Position numbers and translations under genes: made by a program. From contig JAAFJP010000009.1 of the NCBI GenBank assembly GCA_013298125.1, positions 1 to 64,000 of the forward strand: 64,000 nt of DNA, read 5' to 3'. The notes under the pieces are model-generated. The model saw only the letters and a program-made list of their open reading frames with translations, did no database searches and was not told the origin of the DNA. This document shows, piece after piece, positions 1 through 7,693 of this stretch (positions are counted from its first letter, which is position 1; each line of letters opens with the position of its first letter). This DNA is from Cytophagales bacterium (GTDB lineage Bacteria; Bacteroidota; Bacteroidia; Cytophagales; Spirosomataceae).

Positions 1-121
1 TGGTTTTCAAAGCCCCGCTGAGTTCTTAAAAACAAAAGGTATTGATATGAAAAATAACCCCATTAATCAAATAATTATAACTTAAAATAAGGATAACCCA
101 CTGTCCAGTTTTTAACGGTCA
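1..121 (+). mobile_element. Right end of an insertion sequence (partial, left edge of window)
   Basis: The window opens inside what looks like the 3' end of an integrase-type IS. A short reading frame ends at 85, and about 35 bases later the sequence TGTCCAGTTTTTAACGGTCA ends in the dinucleotide CA, as IS3-like terminal repeats do (read outward on the other strand it begins TGACCG). The reading frame of a secreted protein on the minus strand is cut exactly here. The family assignment is inference, because the left end lies outside the window. Confidence 0.4.
2..85 (+). CDS. C-terminal end of a transposase (partial)
   Basis: Reading from base 2, 27 codons are open up to a TAA at 83-85. They include the stretch GFQSPAEFLKTKGI, which resembles the 'SPxEFL' tail found near the C-terminus of rve/DDE integrase-core transposases (IS3 or IS481 type). 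Too little is present for a firm family call. The putative IS terminus lies just downstream. Confidence 0.4.
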   Translation, partial: GFQSPAEFLKTKGIDMKNNPINQIIIT

Positions 122-238
122 GCACACATTAATAAATGCTGTGTCTATAAAGCCTGTACCTATTTTGCTTATGTATCGTATTTCTCTTTGCGAGAACAAC
201 AAAGTCGGAAGAAATAACAAAAGGAGTATTTTTTTCAT
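122..238 (-). pseudogene. Secreted protein gene, truncated after its signal peptide
   Basis: From the ATG at 238 the minus strand encodes a typical Bacteroidota signal peptide (MKKILLLLFLPTLLFSQ) and about 22 further residues. The frame then stops at a TGA that is the first triplet of the putative IS terminal repeat. I read this as a secreted-protein gene interrupted by the IS. The mature part is too short to identify. A longer open frame reaches up to 430, but its upstream part runs through the palindrome at 288-322 and is not convincing as coding sequence. Confidence 0.4.
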
Positions 239-287
239 TTGAATTATAGTGTTAGAGTTTTCAGAAATGGTTGTGCTTTCCCTTTCT

Positions 288-322
288 AACCCTCCCAAGG
301 GTTCAAAACCCTTGGGAGGGTT
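288..322. repeat. REP-like palindrome, family A (left flank of RAYT 1)
   Basis: A near-perfect 35-base palindrome with arms AACCCTCCCAAGGGTT and a CAA-type centre. It shares the core GGGTTCAAAACCC with the palindrome at 1056-1090 on the other side of the transposase gene and with the elements at 12749 and 56418. As RNA it would form a stable hairpin beyond the end of the leftward transposase gene. Confidence 0.8.
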
Positions 323-350
323 TTGGGTTATTGGATTAATTTTATATCTA

Positions 351-1004
351 TCAAGAAAATTCAATCTCACTAAATCGGCTTGTATCAAGTGATTGTTGAT
401 GAAATCGTAAATATTGTTCTCTATTGCCAAACCAATTCAAAATCTCTGCCCTTTCTAAACGAGTAGCTTTTTCTAACAAAAATGCGTTATACGATGAATG
501 TTTCCAGTCTCTCAAATCTTCACAAAAACCATGATGAACAGGATTGAAGTGAATATAATGGATTAATGAAGTAAAATAACTATCCGTTGGAACTACTATT
601 CTTTTAAGGTGGTTTAGGAAAAGACCTCCTTTACGATTGAATTGTTTATTAATTGCTTGTGCATATCCATTTAGGAAATGTTGAAATTGCAACATCACTA
701 ATTTGTGAAAGTCAAGTGTATCAACTAAAATATCGGTTTCAATAATCTCTTTTCCTTTTCTTCCCTCTTTCTCAACATAAAAAGCCACTAATTCTTCTCT
801 ACTTCGTATTTTAATGAGTAAATGGAAGTGATTTGGCATTAGACAATAAGCATAAGTTTGACAAACGGGATGGAGATATTCTGAATATTTTTTAAGAAAG
901 TACTCGTAATTGCCTTCATTTCTAAATAAATTTTCATGTCCAATAGCATGATTATATACATGATAATACGTGTTTGGTTGAAAATTATCTGAGAATTTTT
1001 CCAT
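351..1004 (-). CDS. REP-associated tyrosine transposase (RAYT 1; Y1/IS200-like HUH enzyme)
   Basis: A 217-aa protein of the Y1_Tnp (TnpA-REP) type. RAYTs are HUH single-strand DNA nucleases thought to mobilise REP palindromes. The N-terminus has the typical 'YYHVYNHAIGHENLF' block, followed around residues 55-65 by YCLMPNHFHLLIKI, which carries the HUH pair. The C-terminal part has YIHFNPVHHG and a WKHSSY block, both typical of the longer RAYT subgroup. The gene is bracketed on both sides by palindromes of one family (288-322 and 1056-1090), as expected for a RAYT with its cognate REPs. The start codon at 1004 gives an N-terminus that fits the family. Confidence 0.88.
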   Translation of the reverse strand: MEKFSDNFQPNTYYHVYNHAIGHENLFRNEGNYEYFLKKYSEYLHPVCQTYAYCLMPNHFHLLIKIRSREELVAFYVEKEGRKGKEIIETDILVDTLDFHKLVMLQFQHFLNGYAQAINKQFNRKGGLFLNHLKRIVVPTDSYFTSLIHYIHFNPVHHGFCEDLRDWKHSSYNAFLLEKATRLERAEILNWFGNREQYLRFHQQSLDTSRFSEIEFS

Positions 1005-1055
1005 ATTGTTTTTAAATTTTAATCTGCTTCATTATTATTTATTTACTCGTCTTCA

Positions 1056-1090
1056 AACCCTACCAAGGGTTCAAAACCCTTGGTAGGGTT
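1056..1090. repeat. REP-like palindrome, family A (right flank of RAYT 1)
   Basis: A palindrome with arms AACCCTACCAAGGGTT, differing from the copy at 288 mainly by one compensated base pair per arm (TACC/GGTA against TCCC/GGGA). The compensated change suggests that the hairpin, not the sequence, is conserved. It lies 15 bases past the stop codon of the GH65 gene and could also act as its transcript end. Confidence 0.8.
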
Positions 1091-1104
1091 AAAGAGGATT
1101 AACT

Positions 1105-3153
1105 CTACTTCCCATTAACCACTATCACCGTCTTCTTCTCAACCCCAACCCCCGTAATGGTCAAGGATTTCCAAGTTTTTGGGAGTTTGATGTCTTTGAT
1201 TTGGGTGATGCCTTCTTCGCCGATGTCTAAGCCTCCGAAGCCGTTGAGAAGGGTCTGCAAAAATCCTCCTGCACCTGTAGCGAAGTACGGATTTGTACCT
1301 CCTGCGGTTTCTGATAATACGGCAAAGGGTGGTACTTCGTTGGGTTTATAGCTCTTCGTGAAGAGTTCAAACGCCTTGTCGGTATTGCCCAAACGTGCAT
1401 GAAGAATACAGAAAATAGCGTACGACATGGCTGGTCCGTCGGGTGATAATTTTGATTCATAATAATTCAAATCTTTTGTAATTAGCTCTTTTTCAACCAC
1501 TTGGTGCATTGGGTATGACAATAAATTGACATCGGTTTGTTTGATAGTCTCACCGTTGTACGTGGCGTGTTCTTTCGTTACACCATCGGCATTTCTCAAA
1601 ATCACTAAGCCGTTCATTACCTCCTCCCACTTTGGATTTGGAACGATTTTCAACTCCTCGGCGGCTTCCATCGCAAAGTCCAAAACCTCTTTTGCCATAC
1701 CGTTGGTGTAGGCGTTATCGTCCACATTTTCTGCCCACTCATCCGCACAAACTACGTTGATGATGTGATACTTTCCGTCAGTTCCCTTCTCAGCACGACT
1801 TACCCAAAAATCGGCAACTTCTTTCAACATCGGATAACCACGAATTCTGAGCCATTCACGGTCTTTGGTTACTTCATAATATTTCCAAAATGCCCAACCT
1901 ACGTCTCCCGTGATGTGGTGTTGGAAAGGTCCTGTCAAAGCCCAAACTGGCGTAGCTTCCTGTCCTTTATCGTCCGATTCCCAGGGGAACATTACGCCCT
2001 TGTACCCATGCGATTTTGCATTGGCACGGGCAGATTCCATGCGTTCAAAACGGTATTCCAAGATTGATTTTGCCATTTCTGGATGTAGTACCAAAATGGC
2101 TGGGTACATCCAAATCTCAGTGTCCCAAAATACGTGTCCGTTATATCCCAAACCCGAAAGTCCCATCGGCGAAAGGCTGTACGCCTGACCTTCACGACAA
2201 AACGAATACAAATGATACATCGCAAAATGGGCAGCTCGTTGAGCCTCTGGGTCGCCTTCGATTTTGATGTCGGAAGTCCATAATTTTGCCCAATCCGCTT
2301 TGTGGCGACTCATCAAACGGTCATGTTTTTCCAAAGCCGCATAAATCGTTAAACGTTCGGCTTCGTTTTGAGGGTCGGGTGTTTGTTCTGTCGAAATCGT
2401 TGAACCTACAATACTAAACGAATACGTTTCGCCCGCAATCATCTTTTTCGAGAACTTCAAACGGTGCATTCCGTAGTCCCATTCTTCGTGAATCAATTGG
2501 GGTTCTTTACCACGTTCTTCGCTGAAAATGAAGGAGTTAGAAGCTGCCAAAGTATGCTTGCCAGTCGGAGATTTTGCTACCGAAGTCATCAAAGGAATCA
2601 AAGCGTGCGGACGGTCAATGAGGGCATAAGAGTTCTTGACATCACGCAACATATCGGGGGCAGACATCACGCTATGGGGCGTAATCTCGCAATCTTTCTT
2701 GGCTTTCACCTCCACATCAATCATCATCGTGAAAGGCAAATGACGTAAAGCCATCACCGAATATTTGACCGAAACTTTATCCTGATAGTCAAAAGTGGTA
2801 GTTAAAATCGCATTCTTCATGTCCAAAGATTGCTCATAATTGCTAATATCGGCACGTCCTAAACGGCGAGAATCCACATCCAAATCCATGTTAGCAAACT
2901 CAAATGTTTTGAGGATATTCGACACCCGTCCACGTCCGTAGGTATCAAAAGCACCGTTGAGTACCACGTCTTTCACCTTCAAAGGTTCGGGCGATGACAC
3001 AATGCCAATCATGCCATTGGCAACGGTTACGCCATAATAATTTGATGGATTAATCTTATCAGCCTTCACAATCCAAGGGTCTTGGGCGTGAAGCAATGAG
3101 CTGTGAGCGATGAGCAATGAGAGAATTAGGAGGTTGGATAATAGTTTTTGCAT
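1105..3153 (-). CDS. Secreted glycoside hydrolase/phosphorylase, family GH65-like
   Basis: A 682-aa protein with a signal peptide (cleavage near HAQ, residue 24), so probably periplasmic. The middle contains GHVFWDTEIWMYP (about residues 335-347), the hallmark of GH65 (acid trehalase, kojibiose/maltose phosphorylase and the ATH1/PGGHG branch). ADEWAENVDDNAYTN near residue 470 corresponds to the region holding the catalytic Glu. The N-terminal half fits the beta-sandwich domain of the family and the C-terminal half an (alpha/alpha)6 barrel. The fit is to the hydrolase-like branch; substrate cannot be read from sequence. A 56-codon piece of this gene, about residues 575-630, recurs as a relic at 53895-54062. 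Confidence 0.85.
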   Translation of the reverse strand: MQKLLSNLLILSLLIAHSSLLHAQDPWIVKADKINPSNYYGVTVANGMIGIVSSPEPLKVKDVVLNGAFDTYGRGRVSNILKTFEFANMDLDVDSRRLGRADISNYEQSLDMKNAILTTTFDYQDKVSVKYSVMALRHLPFTMMIDVEVKAKKDCEITPHSVMSAPDMLRDVKNSYALIDRPHALIPLMTSVAKSPTGKHTLAASNSFIFSEERGKEPQLIHEEWDYGMHRLKFSKKMIAGETYSFSIVGSTISTEQTPDPQNEAERLTIYAALEKHDRLMSRHKADWAKLWTSDIKIEGDPEAQRAAHFAMYHLYSFCREGQAYSLSPMGLSGLGYNGHVFWDTEIWMYPAILVLHPEMAKSILEYRFERMESARANAKSHGYKGVMFPWESDDKGQEATPVWALTGPFQHHITGDVGWAFWKYYEVTKDREWLRIRGYPMLKEVADFWVSRAEKGTDGKYHIINVVCADEWAENVDDNAYTNGMAKEVLDFAMEAAEELKIVPNPKWEEVMNGLVILRNADGVTKEHATYNGETIKQTDVNLLSYPMHQVVEKELITKDLNYYESKLSPDGPAMSYAIFCILHARLGNTDKAFELFTKSYKPNEVPPFAVLSETAGGTNPYFATGAGGFLQTLLNGFGGLDIGEEGITQIKDIKLPKTWKSLTITGVGVEKKTVIVVNGK

Positions 3154-3278
3154 TGTATTAAGGTTTTATAAAAATGGAGGGATTTTCCTTATCCGAAATT
3201 ATGAAAATTCTTTAACAAATCATTAACAAAATGCAATTAGGGGGTGAGGAATTTATAAATGTCTTAGCATTAAAAGTA

Positions 3279-3362
3279 CCTCACCCCCAACCCCTCTCCT
3301 TCTGAGAGGGGAGCATTCGGAACAAAACTCCCCTCTCAGAAGGAGAGGGATTGGGGGTGAGG
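3279..3362. repeat. Long inverted repeat, CCTCACCC family (copy 1)
   Basis: Two arms of about 35 bases (beginning CCTCACCCCCAACCCCTCTC and ending with its complement) around a loop of about 14 bases. Related elements lie at 42318-42410 and 49530-49651. A further partial piece (GGGGTGAGG) sits at 3241. The element ends less than 30 bases before the lipoprotein start at 3390, so it would lie in or next to that gene's leader. Confidence 0.8.
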
Positions 3363-3389
3363 TTAAACAAAACTAAACCATCAATCGCC

Positions 3390-4556
3390 ATGAAAAAGCA
3401 CATTAATTTCCTCGAAAAAACAGTTTTATTCATCATCATTGCCAACATCATTACTTCATGCAGTAGTGGTTTGCAACAACTCAAAAAAGGCAATTTTGAT
3501 GAAGCCATTTTTACATCGGCAGAGCGTTTGCAAAAAAGTCCTGACCACAAAAAAGCTCTTGCCGTTATCCGTGAGGCATATCCGTTGGCAATTGATGACC
3601 ATAAACGGGCTATCCGAGTATTTGAAAATTCGCAAGAACCTTTCCGTTGGGAAAAAGCATTGGCGGAGTATCAAGCCTTGAATAGAATTTATGATGTTAT
3701 CTCACATTCGTCCGTGAGTATGCGTGAAGTGGGTGTACCACAAAACTACGCTCGTGAGGCAGAAACAGCTCGCCAATTAGCGGCAGATGAGCGTTATCAA
3801 GCGGGTGTGACGGCATTGGCACACAAAGAAAATCGTTTAGCTGCCAAAGATGCCGTTGGACAATTTGAGCGAGTTAATCAATTGATTCCTAACTATAAAA
3901 ATGCCAATCAGAAGGCTGAGGAGGCATTTCAGTATGCTGTTCATCGGGTAATGATTGAGCCTGTGTATGATTTAGATAGACTACATCCCTATGATTACGC
4001 TGATTTGCAAGAATCCTTTGACGAAGAACTTTTCCGTTCAAAACCTTATAATCCTTTTGTGAAGTATTATACAACAACATCGGCTCGCAGTGAGACTTTA
4101 CCACAAAACGATTTAGTAAAATTTGCTTTCTTGGATTTACGTTCTCCGCAAAGAAATATTACTACAACAATTGAGCATTTTACGAAAGAAATAAAGGTGG
4201 GTACAAAGAAGATAAACGACTCAACCAAAGTGGATGTTTTTGAGAAAGTAACCGCTAAAATTACCACTTTTCATAAGTCAGTAATTGTGCGTGGCACAAT
4301 GCAAATGCGAATTTTTGATTATAAAACCAATGTTTTACTCAAAGAAGAAACAGACGATGAAAGTTATACGTGGACAGATTCTTGGCAGGTTTTTGAGGGA
4401 AATCAAAAGGCGTTAGATGTAGGAAAAACCTGTCCATCAACTTCTGCTCCAATTTTTGATAATGAACCAAGTAGCTCATTTTTCTTCAATAAAATTAGTA
4501 ATCAATTTGCTGACCATTTTAGATGGTGCTTGAAGAAGACTTATCAAGGTATGTAG
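3390..4556 (+). CDS. Lipoprotein of unknown function with TPR-like helical N-half
   Basis: I chose the ATG at 3390 because it gives a 388-aa protein with a clean lipoprotein signal peptide ending in ITSCSS (lipobox Cys about residue 24). An upstream in-frame ATG lies inside the inverted repeat. After the lipobox come helical, Ala/Leu/Glu-rich repeats ('KKGNFDEAIFTSAERLQKSP') that look like TPR units, then a C-terminal part of mixed beta character. It is probably attached to the outer or inner membrane facing the periplasm. I do not recognise a named family. Confidence 0.75.
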   Translation: MKKHINFLEKTVLFIIIANIITSCSSGLQQLKKGNFDEAIFTSAERLQKSPDHKKALAVIREAYPLAIDDHKRAIRVFENSQEPFRWEKALAEYQALNRIYDVISHSSVSMREVGVPQNYAREAETARQLAADERYQAGVTALAHKENRLAAKDAVGQFERVNQLIPNYKNANQKAEEAFQYAVHRVMIEPVYDLDRLHPYDYADLQESFDEELFRSKPYNPFVKYYTTTSARSETLPQNDLVKFAFLDLRSPQRNITTTIEHFTKEIKVGTKKINDSTKVDVFEKVTAKITTFHKSVIVRGTMQMRIFDYKTNVLLKEETDDESYTWTDSWQVFEGNQKALDVGKTCPSTSAPIFDNEPSSSFFFNKISNQFADHFRWCLKKTYQGM

Positions 4557-4563
4557 AAAAGAA

Positions 4564-4625
4564 GCTAAGTTTCAAGTTGTTATGTTGTTGAACCAGATTT
4601 TGACAACTTAATAACTTGACACTTA
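4564..4625. terminator. Imperfect inverted repeat between convergent genes
   Basis: The segment from AAGTTTCAAGTTGTTATG to CTTAATAACTTGACACTT can fold back on itself with a few mismatches. It lies between the rightward lipoprotein gene and the leftward FKBP operon, where a bidirectional terminator would be expected. There is no clear U-run, so the call is tentative. Confidence 0.3.
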
Positions 4626-4631
4626 ACAATT

Positions 4632-5576
4632 TCACCTCTTAATCGAACTAATACTAAAAACTACGGGCGAATAAGGAGGAATAATGGTTTCTTTATTATT
4701 AGTTTTATTAACGCCTTTCTTTTGCACATTACCATATCCCAAATCAGAAGGAAAAATAATAATACCTTCATCCCCAATTTTCATTTTGGCTATGCCATCG
4801 TTGAGTCCTTTTGGAACACCATCACCCACTTTAAAAGTGTAAGAAGGGTCTTTTGAGAAAACAGTATTATCCAAAAAACTACCCGTATAATCAACAATAA
4901 CACTCTGACCTTTACTCAACGTATCTTTAGCCAAGCCTTCTTTGGTATAAAAAATCTTCAATCCAGACGTTGAAAGGGTATCATATTTGACAATCCTCGC
5001 TTTATTTTCCTTGATATAATTTTTGGCGTATTTCTCAATAAAAATTATTTGCTCTGCCTGACTACGTTGGATTTCGAGAATACTTACCTCAAAAACTAAG
5101 GTAGAAAATGGTGGAATGTAGGTTTCTTTGTTATTATTGAGTTTATCGAACCCTTTGGCTTGCACAGCTCCATATCCCAAAATAGAAGGAATAATGATAG
5201 TAGCCGTTTCTCCTAATTTCATTTTAAGAATACCCGCATCAAAGCCTTTGATTACACCAGAACCTATGGTAAAAGTATAGGCTGTATCTCTCGAAAAAAT
5301 CTCATCATTCAAAAACCTCCCTACATAGCTTACTTTGACAGTGCTTGATTTACTTATCGTATCTTTCGAAAGTCCTAATTTTGAGTATAAGACTTTGAGT
5401 CCAGAAGCGTCAGCAGTATCAAGTTTTACAAATTTTGCCTGATTCTTTTTGATGTATATTCGTGCTAATGAGTCAAATACCTTTCTTTCGTTTGCAGGTG
5501 CAACAACAGCGTCTGAACCACATTCAATGAACAAAATGGAGAAAAATAAAAGAATCAATAAGTTTACTTTGAGCAT
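4632..5576 (-). CDS. Lipoprotein with two tandem FKBP-type peptidyl-prolyl isomerase domains
   Basis: A 314-aa protein with a lipobox (FIECGSD; Cys near residue 20) and two FKBP domains, about residues 70-170 and 205-312. Each carries the family pattern: VKVSYVGRF/VIVDYTGSF, a 'G.GVIKGFDAGILKMKLGE' or 'GVPKGLNDGIAKMKIGD' block, then ILGYGA/DLGYGN and a closing PPFSTLVFEV/PPYSPVVFSI strand. FKBPs isomerise Xaa-Pro bonds and act as folding helpers; the lipid anchor places this one at a membrane facing the periplasm. The domains have diverged (the second has GLND instead of GFD), so one may be less active. It is second in an operon with the single-domain FKBP, 26 bases downstream of it. Confidence 0.9.
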   Translation of the reverse strand: MLKVNLLILLFFSILFIECGSDAVVAPANERKVFDSLARIYIKKNQAKFVKLDTADASGLKVLYSKLGLSKDTISKSSTVKVSYVGRFLNDEIFSRDTAYTFTIGSGVIKGFDAGILKMKLGETATIIIPSILGYGAVQAKGFDKLNNNKETYIPPFSTLVFEVSILEIQRSQAEQIIFIEKYAKNYIKENKARIVKYDTLSTSGLKIFYTKEGLAKDTLSKGQSVIVDYTGSFLDNTVFSKDPSYTFKVGDGVPKGLNDGIAKMKIGDEGIIIFPSDLGYGNVQKKGVNKTNNKETIIPPYSPVVFSISSIKR

Positions 5577-5602
5577 AAGATTTTGTTTAGAAAGTATTTG
5601 TG

Positions 5603-6064
5603 TTACTTCGCAGAAACCACTTCAATATCAAAAATCAAAGGAGAATAGCCTGGGATTGAGCCTTGTCCTCTTGTACCATATCCAAGGATTGAGGGAAAAA
5701 TAAGGGTTGCTTTTTCACCTACCCTCATTTTTAAAACTCCTTCATCAAAACCTTCAACTACCTGACCTATTCCCAAAGTAAATGGAAAAACACCTGCATC
5801 AAATTGTTTATCTGACAAAAAACGTCCTGCATAATTAACTGACACACTTTGCCCTTTCAATAACTTAGCCCCTGATGGATTAGCCTTTGTAATGATATAA
5901 CGCAATCCCGTAGTTGTTTTCTCTGTGACGGTTAGTTTTTTAGAAGAAATATATTCCTCTATCTTTTGGTTCTCTTGTGCGGGCGTAAGTACCTCGTCAC
6001 TACTACTACAACTAACGATAAAAGCTGATAAAAATGCGATAAAAAATAATTTCGACTTTAACAT
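5603..6064 (-). CDS. FKBP-type peptidyl-prolyl isomerase lipoprotein
   Basis: A 153-aa lipoprotein (lipobox VSCSSSDE; Cys near residue 19) with one FKBP domain at about residues 75-152. The order is VSVNYAGRF, VVEGFDEGVLKMRVGE, ILGYGTRG and a final YSPLIFDIEVV strand, all typical. The protein is nearly all lipoprotein leader, spacer helix and catalytic domain, a common Bacteroidota layout. It is the first gene of a two-gene leftward operon with the tandem-domain paralogue. Confidence 0.9.
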   Translation of the reverse strand: MLKSKLFFIAFLSAFIVSCSSSDEVLTPAQENQKIEEYISSKKLTVTEKTTTGLRYIITKANPSGAKLLKGQSVSVNYAGRFLSDKQFDAGVFPFTLGIGQVVEGFDEGVLKMRVGEKATLIFPSILGYGTRGQGSIPGYSPLIFDIEVVSAK

Positions 6065-6387
6065 TTGAGTGGGTTTTAAATTTTCTACAAAGTTAAAGGT
6101 AATTTTTGAGCTTCTTTAAATTGAATTGAAATTGAGTATTAATCATGATTACCAGATGCTCAAAACCCACATTCTCCATGATATTTTCCTGTTCGTAAAA
6201 AAGTCAAAACAATTTGCCCAAAAAATTGTATCATTGTCATAAGATTAGTCCACACCGATATATCATTTCTTGCAAAATCAAAAATCAAAGCTAATTTTTA
6301 AATGAATCGAAGCAATTACAGATTTTCATTTGTAATGGTGTGTTTACTATTGATTATTCCTTATAAAACTCAAATAAAAAACAAAGT
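6065..6387. other. Divergent intergenic region, no gene seen
   Basis: This stretch separates the leftward FKBP operon from the rightward secreted protein. It is AT-rich, without a convincing reading frame or long palindrome. A TAnnTTTG-like box for the FKBP operon is annotated separately. The rightward promoter could not be placed. Confidence 0.5.
6088..6095 (-). promoter_or_regulatory. Putative -7 promoter box (TAACTTTG) for the FKBP operon
   Basis: On the minus strand the sequence is TAACTTTG, matching the Bacteroidota sigma factor consensus TAnnTTTG, 24 bases upstream of the ATG at 6064. No clear TTTG was seen at the -33 position. Confidence 0.35.
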
Positions 6388-7614
6388 ATGAATTATTTTA
6401 AGACCTTATTATTCGCCGTCCTTTTTGTTCCACAGGCATTTTCCCAAAAAGAACAACAACAAACCCTCCCCGCAGGTATCGTGTATGTGGATGCGATGGG
6501 CGATTTTCCACTTCCGCAAAATGGAGGAATAACCCTCAATCCTTCAAAAGTTTATATCATCTCGGGCAGTGTGGATATTGGTACAAATTATATTAATCTC
6601 AACGGTGCAGGCATCAGAGGACTTGACCCTGGCAAAGACCGTATCATCTCAGCCGTGAAAGGGGCTATTTTGAGAAGTAATGATGTGGATGTTTATATGG
6701 AAAAATTGGGTGTGATTCCTTTGGGAGCTACTACTACGGCTTATGATTTCGAGGATAACACCAGCACCAAAACCTTGAATCTTTTAGCGGGAAACTCTGT
6801 CGTAGAAGCCCCAAGAATGCCCAGCGGAGGCGTAGGGCGGTTTAGCGGATTCAATTCAATGTATATTACTACTAATTTTTGGAGATGTCGTGACGGTTTA
6901 AAATTAACAGGGGCAACGGGTAAATTCTGTGCCGCTTTTAACTATATAACAGGAATCTCATCTGGTGTGGGTATTGAGTTTTTACCTGAATTTGAAGCAA
7001 GTGATATTGATTTATCAAACAATTATTTTGTGTTCTCGGGTAATACGGCTGTCAAATTCAGTCCCCAAGCCAAAGTTGATCAAGGCAGAATGAATGGAAA
7101 TCTTTTTAGAGGTCCAGCGGTGTTGATTACGGGTTTTGATTCATACACCCCTGGTTGGGAAATGGGGCAAAATGGAGCGGGCATTCCTGATACGAAGCCA
7201 TACGGTTTTGTGTACATGAATGATAATCAAACGCCTACGAAGTTTATTTCGCCTTCGCTTTTCACGAAAGTAGCGGGTACAACTACCACCATGAAAGCTG
7301 ATGGATTTAAGGCTGAATCCAATAAATTCATCTACACGGGCAAAAGAGTTTTGAATGCTCGTGTTTATATCAATATTGGCGGAAGAACCCCCGAACCAAA
7401 TTCTGATTTCTCGGTGGCCGTTTATAAGAATGGTTTATTACAAATTGCTCCAAATTCATCCCTTGCCATTGCAGGAAAAAATGAGGGATTCCAATTAACA
7501 CTTGAAACCATTGTTGATATTACTCAGGGTGATTATTTAGAGGTTTTTGTTAAGAATAATGTAAACACCACGCCAATTGTCGTAAAGGATTTGCAGTTTA
7601 GAGTTAGTGAGTAA
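6388..7614 (+). CDS. Secreted protein, likely beta-helix followed by a jelly-roll-like C-terminus
   Basis: A 408-aa protein with signal peptide MNYFKTLLFAVLFVPQAFSQ. The central part is rich in short beta-strand/turn stretches with Asn/Gly (LNPSKVYIISGSVDI, LSNNYFVFSGNTAVKF), which suggests a right-handed parallel beta-helix. The last ~130 residues (from about 'ADGFKAESNKFIYTG') look like a separate beta-sandwich similar in style to TNF-like domains of phage or surface proteins. Both fold statements are inference from composition. It stands alone, with its own terminator. I do not recognise a named family. Confidence 0.65.
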   Translation: MNYFKTLLFAVLFVPQAFSQKEQQQTLPAGIVYVDAMGDFPLPQNGGITLNPSKVYIISGSVDIGTNYINLNGAGIRGLDPGKDRIISAVKGAILRSNDVDVYMEKLGVIPLGATTTAYDFEDNTSTKTLNLLAGNSVVEAPRMPSGGVGRFSGFNSMYITTNFWRCRDGLKLTGATGKFCAAFNYITGISSGVGIEFLPEFEASDIDLSNNYFVFSGNTAVKFSPQAKVDQGRMNGNLFRGPAVLITGFDSYTPGWEMGQNGAGIPDTKPYGFVYMNDNQTPTKFISPSLFTKVAGTTTTMKADGFKAESNKFIYTGKRVLNARVYINIGGRTPEPNSDFSVAVYKNGLLQIAPNSSLAIAGKNEGFQLTLETIVDITQGDYLEVFVKNNVNTTPIVVKDLQFRVSE

Positions 7615-7639
7615 TGGATTGATTTTTAGATAGATATAG

Positions 7640-7670
7640 AAACAGCGGATGAAAATTCGCTGTTTTTTTA
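7640..7670 (+). terminator. Rho-independent terminator
   Basis: A stem of AACAGCG and CGCTGTT with an 8-10 base loop, followed by a run of T, 25 bases after the stop at 7614. Confidence 0.7.
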
Positions 7671-7693
7671 TGGATAATTGATATGAATTTTGA

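Noticed and set aside
119-430. 103-codon open frame on the minus strand from 430
   Set aside because: Its first 64 codons run through the REP palindrome and the 3' end of RAYT 1; only the part from 238 looks like a real signal peptide.
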